From: an uncultured Blautia sp.
GTDB taxonomy: Bacteria; Bacillota; Clostridia; Lachnospirales; Lachnospiraceae
Length of the DNA stretch: 10,265 nt
Reading direction: 5' to 3'
Assembly: GCA_900552095.1 (NCBI GenBank)
Contig: URYM01000040.1
Coordinates: 1 to 10,265 of the forward strand
Below, in pieces: positions 7,446 through 10,265 of this stretch. The notes beneath the pieces were generated by a model that was given only the letters and a program-made list of their open reading frames with translations, was not told the DNA's origin and searched no databases. How positions within the stretch are numbered: position 1 is the stretch's first letter; each line of letters starts with the position of its first letter. Position numbers and translations under genes: made by a program.

Positions 7446-8484
7446 AACGGCTCTTCCGGTATCTGGCACAGCTGTCCCGCTTCGCGATATAAAAAGGAAG
7501 TTCTACTTTCATGGGGAGGCTGTGTCCGCCGCTGATCCGGTCGATCAGAAGACGGGCGGTCTGCCGTCCCAGCTCTTCGATGGGGATATGAACCGTGGTG
7601 AGCATGGGATTCATATACTGAGACAGATCAATATCATCCACGCTGATCACCGAGACATCCCGGGGAACATGAAGCTTGGCCTCATGAAAGGCTTTGATGG
7701 CGCCGATGGCAGTCAGGTCATTGGCGCAGAAGACAGCAGAGAAATCGCTGTTCTGTTTCAGAAGCATCTGTACCCCCTTATGTCCGCCCTCTGTGGACTG
7801 CAGGACATTGGCGGTATTGCGGATGGAAAAAGGGAGATTATGATAAGCCAGCGCATCTTTATATGCACGAAAACGACATTCATTGTTTTGTTCGCCTATA
7901 TAGGCGATTTTTTTATGCCCTAATTCCAACAGATACGAGATTGCATCCAGACCGGCCTTGTAGCCGTCGCATACAACCTGATCGCATTTGAAGGGAAGTG
8001 TGTTCAGCCCCACATAGATAATATTTTTGTACGCTCTGGTGAGAAGCTGCAGCTGCTGTTTGGTAAAGAGATACCGTCCGAAAATGACAAGCCCGCAGAC
8101 ATTATCTCCGCTGGGGCGCAGAGGAGTGGCGGGAGAATTCAGATCAATTGGCCGAAAGGTATGCTTGACCACATAATTGTTGTTGAAAGCTTCCTGTTCC
8201 AGGGCACGCTCCAGATCCGCGAAGAAAGGGTCGGTGCTGGGATTTGCGGTCCGGGCCTGGAGACAGTCGATATAGCGCAGCGGTTTTACAGAAGTGTCGG
8301 GCAGCGGCGTTTTCCGTTTGAGATTCTGGGCAGAGACATTGGGGGTATATCCGTTTTTCCGCACAACGGCCCAGATCCTGTCCCGTGTTGCTTTGCTCGC
8401 TGCACCGTGTTCATTTCCGTTGATTACACGGGAAACGGTAGAGATGGAGACGCCGGCTTCTTTTGCGATATCTTTTAATGTCAT
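7444..8484 (-). CDS. LacI family transcriptional regulator
   Basis: With the ATG at 8484 the product is 346 residues. The helix-turn-helix is LKDIAKEAGVSISTVSRVIN (3-22). The hinge helix is NVSAQNLKRK (49-58), with the minor-groove leucine at 55. A periplasmic-binding-protein-type effector domain follows, with VCDGYKAGLDAISYLLELGH (171-190), KIAYIG (192-197), FCANDLTAIGAIKAF (252-266) and SVISVDDIDLSQYMNPMLTTV (278-298), all typical of sugar-sensing members. An earlier in-frame ATG at 8523 would add 13 residues unlike the family and lies almost at the predicted transcription start, so 8484 is preferred; it has GGAGGAGA upstream. The gene is divergent from larB with a LacI-type dyad between them, so it probably controls the lar genes and perhaps itself. 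The effector is unknown. Confidence 0.93.
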   Translation of the reverse strand: MTLKDIAKEAGVSISTVSRVINGNEHGAASKATRDRIWAVVRKNGYTPNVSAQNLKRKTPLPDTSVKPLRYIDCLQARTANPSTDPFFADLERALEQEAFNNNYVVKHTFRPIDLNSPATPLRPSGDNVCGLVIFGRYLFTKQQLQLLTRAYKNIIYVGLNTLPFKCDQVVCDGYKAGLDAISYLLELGHKKIAYIGEQNNECRFRAYKDALAYHNLPFSIRNTANVLQSTEGGHKGVQMLLKQNSDFSAVFCANDLTAIGAIKAFHEAKLHVPRDVSVISVDDIDLSQYMNPMLTTVHIPIEELGRQTARLLIDRISGGHSLPMKVELPFYIAKRDSCARYRKSR

Positions 8485-8488
8485 AGTC

Positions 8489-8496
8489 TCTCCTCC
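8489..8496 (-). promoter_or_regulatory. Ribosome binding site fixing the lacI start
   Basis: On the minus strand GGAGGAGA lies about 5-6 bases before the ATG at 8484. No comparable site precedes the alternative in-frame ATG at 8523. Confidence 0.75.
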
Positions 8497-8532
8497 GTTT
8501 CTCTGTAATCTTATTTTCTGCATGTTATTCGT

Positions 8533-8562
8533 ATTATATGAAAAAAACGCAATAAATGTCAG
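8533..8562 (-). promoter_or_regulatory. Promoter of the lacI-family gene
   Basis: On the minus strand a perfect TATAAT (8533-8538) lies 18 bases from CTGACA (8557-8562, 5 of 6 consensus bases). The predicted start of transcription is near 8526, giving a leader of about 40 bases. The CAAACGTTTG dyad lies 11 bases upstream of the -35 element. Confidence 0.72.
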
Positions 8563-8573
8563 AAGAAAATACG

Positions 8574-8583
8574 CAAACGTTTG
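8574..8583. promoter_or_regulatory. LacI/GalR-type operator dyad CAAACGTTTG
   Basis: This is a perfect 10-base palindrome with the central CG typical of LacI-family operators; the wider context ACGCAAACGTTTGAGT is close to the PurR-type operator. It lies between divergent lacI and larB, 76 bases before the larB start. The TTGAGT at 8581-8586 inside it could be a -35 for larB, but I see no good -10 at the right distance, so the larB promoter remains unplaced. It fits the CcpA cre consensus poorly. Confidence 0.72.
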
Positions 8584-8638
8584 AGTGAATCATTATTTAT
8601 GCAGAATTACAAAAATGATAGGATAAAAATGAGAAAAT

Positions 8639-8678
8639 AATATGGAGAATTAAGAAAAATGGAAAAATATGGAGAATT
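8639..8678 (+). repeat. Direct repeat spanning the larB start region
   Basis: The 13-base sequence AATATGGAGAATT occurs at 8639-8651 and again at 8666-8678, 27 bases apart. The first copy supplies the GGAGA ribosome binding site, 10 bases before the larB ATG. The second codes for residues in KYGEL at the N-terminus. Confidence 0.85.
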
Positions 8679-9339
8679 GGACTATGCAAAATTAGACTTT
8701 GACAGAGGAAAACGGACCGGTTATCCGGAGACGATTTTTTGTCAAGGAAAAACGATTGCTCAGCTGCGAGGGATTTTCCGGGCTTTTTGGGATGAAAAAA
8801 TCAACGTTTTGGGTACGCGGGCATCAAGAGAACAGTATGAAAATCTGAAAGAGGAATTTCCGGAGATGGAATACAGGGAGACAGCTTCTGTTCTGATCCT
8901 GCAAAGAGAGAAGGTTTGCGGGAGGGGGAGAGTGGCGGTCTGTACCGGAGGAACTGCGGATATTCCGGTGGCGGAAGAAGCTGCAGTCACTGCAGAATTC
9001 TTTGGATGTGAAGTGGATCGGATCTATGATGTGGGGGTGGCTGGCATCCATCGGCTGCTGGCGCAGGAGGAACGTCTCCAGAAAGCAGGCTGTGTTATAG
9101 CAGTGGCGGGAATGGAAGGGGCTCTGGGCAGCGTGGTGGCAGGGCTGGTGCGCTGCCCGGTGATCGGAGTTCCCACATCAGTGGGATACGGAAGCAGTTT
9201 TCATGGTCTTTCTGCCCTTCTTACCATGTTGAATTCCTGTGCAGAAGGACTGGCTGTGGTAAATATTGACAATGGTTTTGGTGCTGGCTATATGGCCGCG
9301 CAGATGAACCGGATGATCCTGGAAGGAGGAAAAAAATGA
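8659..9339 (+). CDS. larB: Pyridinium-3,5-biscarboxylic acid mononucleotide synthase LarB
   Basis: LarB carries out the first step of nickel-pincer nucleotide synthesis: it carboxylates the pyridinium ring of nicotinic acid adenine dinucleotide and releases AMP. The 226-residue product has the family's N-terminal signature (LDFDRGKRTGYPETIF, 12-27). A PurE-like C-terminal domain runs from about 91, with VAVCTGGTADIPVAEEA (92-108), AGMEGALGSVVAGLV (150-164), VPTSVGYG (171-178) and LNSCAEGLAVVNIDNGFGAG (191-210). Glu153 and Cys194 are 41 residues apart, matching the catalytic Glu180/Cys221 pair I recall for the Lactobacillus plantarum enzyme. It is somewhat shorter at the N-terminus than that protein. 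GGAGA at 8644-8648 precedes the ATG. The stop overlaps the larC start by 4 bases, indicating coupling. It is probably controlled by the divergent LacI-family regulator. Confidence 0.95.
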   Translation: MEKYGELDYAKLDFDRGKRTGYPETIFCQGKTIAQLRGIFRAFWDEKINVLGTRASREQYENLKEEFPEMEYRETASVLILQREKVCGRGRVAVCTGGTADIPVAEEAAVTAEFFGCEVDRIYDVGVAGIHRLLAQEERLQKAGCVIAVAGMEGALGSVVAGLVRCPVIGVPTSVGYGSSFHGLSALLTMLNSCAEGLAVVNIDNGFGAGYMAAQMNRMILEGGKK

Positions 9340-10070
9340 AACGGATTTTATTTTTAGAGGGATATGGAGGAATCAGCGGAGATATGACGGTGGGAGCACT
9401 GCTGGATCTGGGAGCGGATCCGGTTTTGCTTAGAGAAACGCTGGAGAAACTTCCGGTGGACGGATATGAGATTAAAATTGAAGAAAAAATAAAAAAGGGC
9501 TTTCGGGGCTGTGATTTCGAGGTTCTTCTCCAGGAAGAGCCTCCGCACCACATGCACAGACATTATTGTGATATCCGGAAAATGCTGGAGGAATCCGGGA
9601 TCGATCCTGAGACAAAGCGTCTGGCTCAGGCTGTTTTTGAGGCGGCAGCCTGCGGGGAGGCCAGTGTTCACGGAATTGACCGGGATGAGGTAGCGTTTCA
9701 CGAAGTCGGGGCAGTGGATTCCATCGTGGATATTGTTTCAGCCGCGTTTTGCGTTCAGAACCTGGGTGTGGATGAGGTTATGGTATCTGAACTTTGGGAT
9801 GGCTGCGGGATGATCCCCTGTCAGCATGGAAGGATCCCGGTTCCTGCTCCGGCTACTGCAGAAATCCTGAAGAACAGCAATCTTCCGGTGCGCCTTACTA
9901 ATATTCAGGGGGAAATGATCACACCTACAGGCGCAGCGCTGGCGGCTGCCCTGAAAACCCGGGAAAAGGAGGAAGGGCCTTATAAGATTGAAAAAATCGG
10001 GATTGGATTCGGAAAGAGAGAGTTTCCGCATGTAAACATGCTGCGTGCAATGATACTGAATGAGGAGTAA
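9336..10070 (+). CDS. larC: LarC N-terminal domain protein (LarC1), nickel insertion
   Basis: LarC inserts nickel into the pincer nucleotide in a CTP-dependent reaction. The 244-residue product matches the N-terminal half only: EGYGGISGDMTVGALLDLGA (8-27), the His-rich HHMHRH (71-76), VHGIDRDEVAFHEVGAVDSI (111-130), the HGRIPVPAPAT segment (164-174), GEMITPTGAA (192-201) and a clean end at HVNMLRAMILNEE. The C-terminal LarC2 domain, which carries the CTP site in L. plantarum, is absent. The 146 bases after the stop show no LarC2-like frame in any phase. In L. plantarum the two halves are joined by ribosomal frameshifting; no such arrangement is visible here. LarC2 may be a separate gene further on. 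The ATG overlaps the larB stop (ATGA) and has GGAAGGAGG upstream. Confidence 0.92.
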   Translation: MKRILFLEGYGGISGDMTVGALLDLGADPVLLRETLEKLPVDGYEIKIEEKIKKGFRGCDFEVLLQEEPPHHMHRHYCDIRKMLEESGIDPETKRLAQAVFEAAACGEASVHGIDRDEVAFHEVGAVDSIVDIVSAAFCVQNLGVDEVMVSELWDGCGMIPCQHGRIPVPAPATAEILKNSNLPVRLTNIQGEMITPTGAALAAALKTREKEEGPYKIEKIGIGFGKREFPHVNMLRAMILNEE

Positions 10071-10119
10071 AAATTGCATTTGATGAACATACAATATACA
10101 CAAAAAGAGAAAGTAAAAA

Positions 10120-10138
10120 TGAAAACGTTTGTGCAAAC
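10120..10138. promoter_or_regulatory. Second LacI-type operator candidate after larC
   Basis: AAACGTTT (10123-10130) shares its core with the dyad between lacI and larB; 9 of 10 bases match CAAACGTTTG. It overlaps a second dyad, GTTTG-TG-CAAAC (10127-10138). The left half (TGAAAACG) also fits a CcpA cre site but the right half does not. It lies ahead of a truncated gene and suggests a second regulated unit. Confidence 0.5.
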
Positions 10139-10143
10139 CGACG

Positions 10144-10172
10144 TTGAATGGACGGAAAATGTGGGATAGAGT
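10144..10172 (+). promoter_or_regulatory. Possible promoter for the truncated downstream gene
   Basis: TTGAAT (10144-10149), a 17-base spacer and TAGAGT (10167-10172) each match 4 of 6 consensus bases. They lie just downstream of the AAACGTTT dyad. The match is modest, and read-through from larC is also possible since no terminator is seen. Confidence 0.3.
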
Positions 10173-10203
10173 GAGGGTAAGAGAAAAAGTTATATAAAAA
10201 ACG

Positions 10204-10210
10204 AGGAGGT
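10204..10210 (+). promoter_or_regulatory. Strong ribosome binding site of a gene cut off by the contig end
   Basis: AGGAGGT, nearly the full anti-Shine-Dalgarno complement, is followed by only six genomic bases before the adapter. Its start codon would fall at about 10217 or later, so a rightward gene begins just outside the insert. None of its coding sequence is present. Confidence 0.7.
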
Positions 10211-10216
10211 AAAAGA

Positions 10217-10265
10217 CTGTCTCTTATACACATCTCCGAGCCCACGAGACCGTACTAGATCTCGT
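10217..10265 (+). other. Untrimmed Nextera read-2 adapter (mosaic end, linker, i7 index, P7)
   Basis: This is not genomic. It comprises the reverse Tn5 mosaic end (10217-10235), the Nextera read-2 linker (10236-10250), the 8-base i7 index CGTACTAG (10251-10258) and the first bases of P7 (10259-10265). On the minus strand it translates to MGSEMCIRDS, a known contaminating peptide in protein databases. Confidence 0.98.

Noticed and set aside
8485..8523. Upstream start for the lacI-family gene
   Set aside because: It adds 13 unconserved residues ahead of the helix-turn-helix, has no ribosome binding site and lies next to the predicted transcription start.
8587..8643. larB promoter
   Set aside because: Several AT-rich hexamers exist (TAGGAT at 8619, TAATAT at 8638), but none pairs with a convincing -35 at 16-18 bases, so no call was made.
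10120..10133. CcpA cre site
   Set aside because: TGAAAACG fits the left half, but the right half fails at three of the defined positions; kept as a LacI-type dyad instead.
10040..10160. Programmed frameshift joining larC to a LarC2 frame
   Set aside because: The -1 frame stops at once and the +1 frame gives 33 or so unrelated codons; no LarC2 motif follows.
9925..10245. Minus-strand frame of 106 codons starting in the adapter
   Set aside because: Its start lies within the Nextera adapter and the rest is opposite larC; an artefact.

Overview
The window is a bacterial contig of roughly 50% G+C. Its insert spans 50-10216 and is capped at both ends by untrimmed Illumina Nextera adapter sequence (1-49 and 10217-10265). 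Gene content, strong AGGAGG-type ribosome binding sites and protein style point to a Firmicute, most likely a gut Clostridia/Lachnospiraceae member from a metagenome or draft genome. The taxon is inferred from familiarity with these families, not from a search.

Left part (50-5250): a membrane-anchored endonuclease/exonuclease/phosphatase-fold protein runs leftward off the contig. It is divergent from a three-gene co-directional cluster: hslO (Hsp33 redox chaperone), nadE (glutamine-dependent NAD+ synthetase) and an M19-family dipeptidase. The cluster has gaps of 11-12 bases and ends in a perfect 12-bp hairpin terminator that also serves the converging LysR gene.

Middle (5248-7428): a LysR-type regulator with a CysL-like effector domain is divergent from a translationally coupled pair of short-chain chromate-transporter-family proteins. 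Their shared intergenic region holds several dyads, including a 10-bp perfect inverted repeat that brackets the transporter promoter.

Right part (7444-10216): a LacI-family regulator is divergent from larB and larC, the nickel-pincer-nucleotide (NPN) cofactor genes. LarB starts from nicotinic acid adenine dinucleotide, which is also the substrate of NadE. The larC product covers only the N-terminal LarC1 domain; no LarC2 is visible. A LacI-type dyad (CAAACGTTTG) lies between lacI and larB. A related dyad lies after larC, ahead of a strong ribosome binding site whose gene is cut off by the adapter. The likely picture is a LacI-controlled locus for NPN cofactor synthesis whose enzyme or transporter genes lie just outside the window.

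No gene-free stretch exceeds 300 bases. The longest are 8485-8658 and 10071-10216, both described below. I see no rRNA, tRNA, CRISPR array, insertion sequence or prophage gene.
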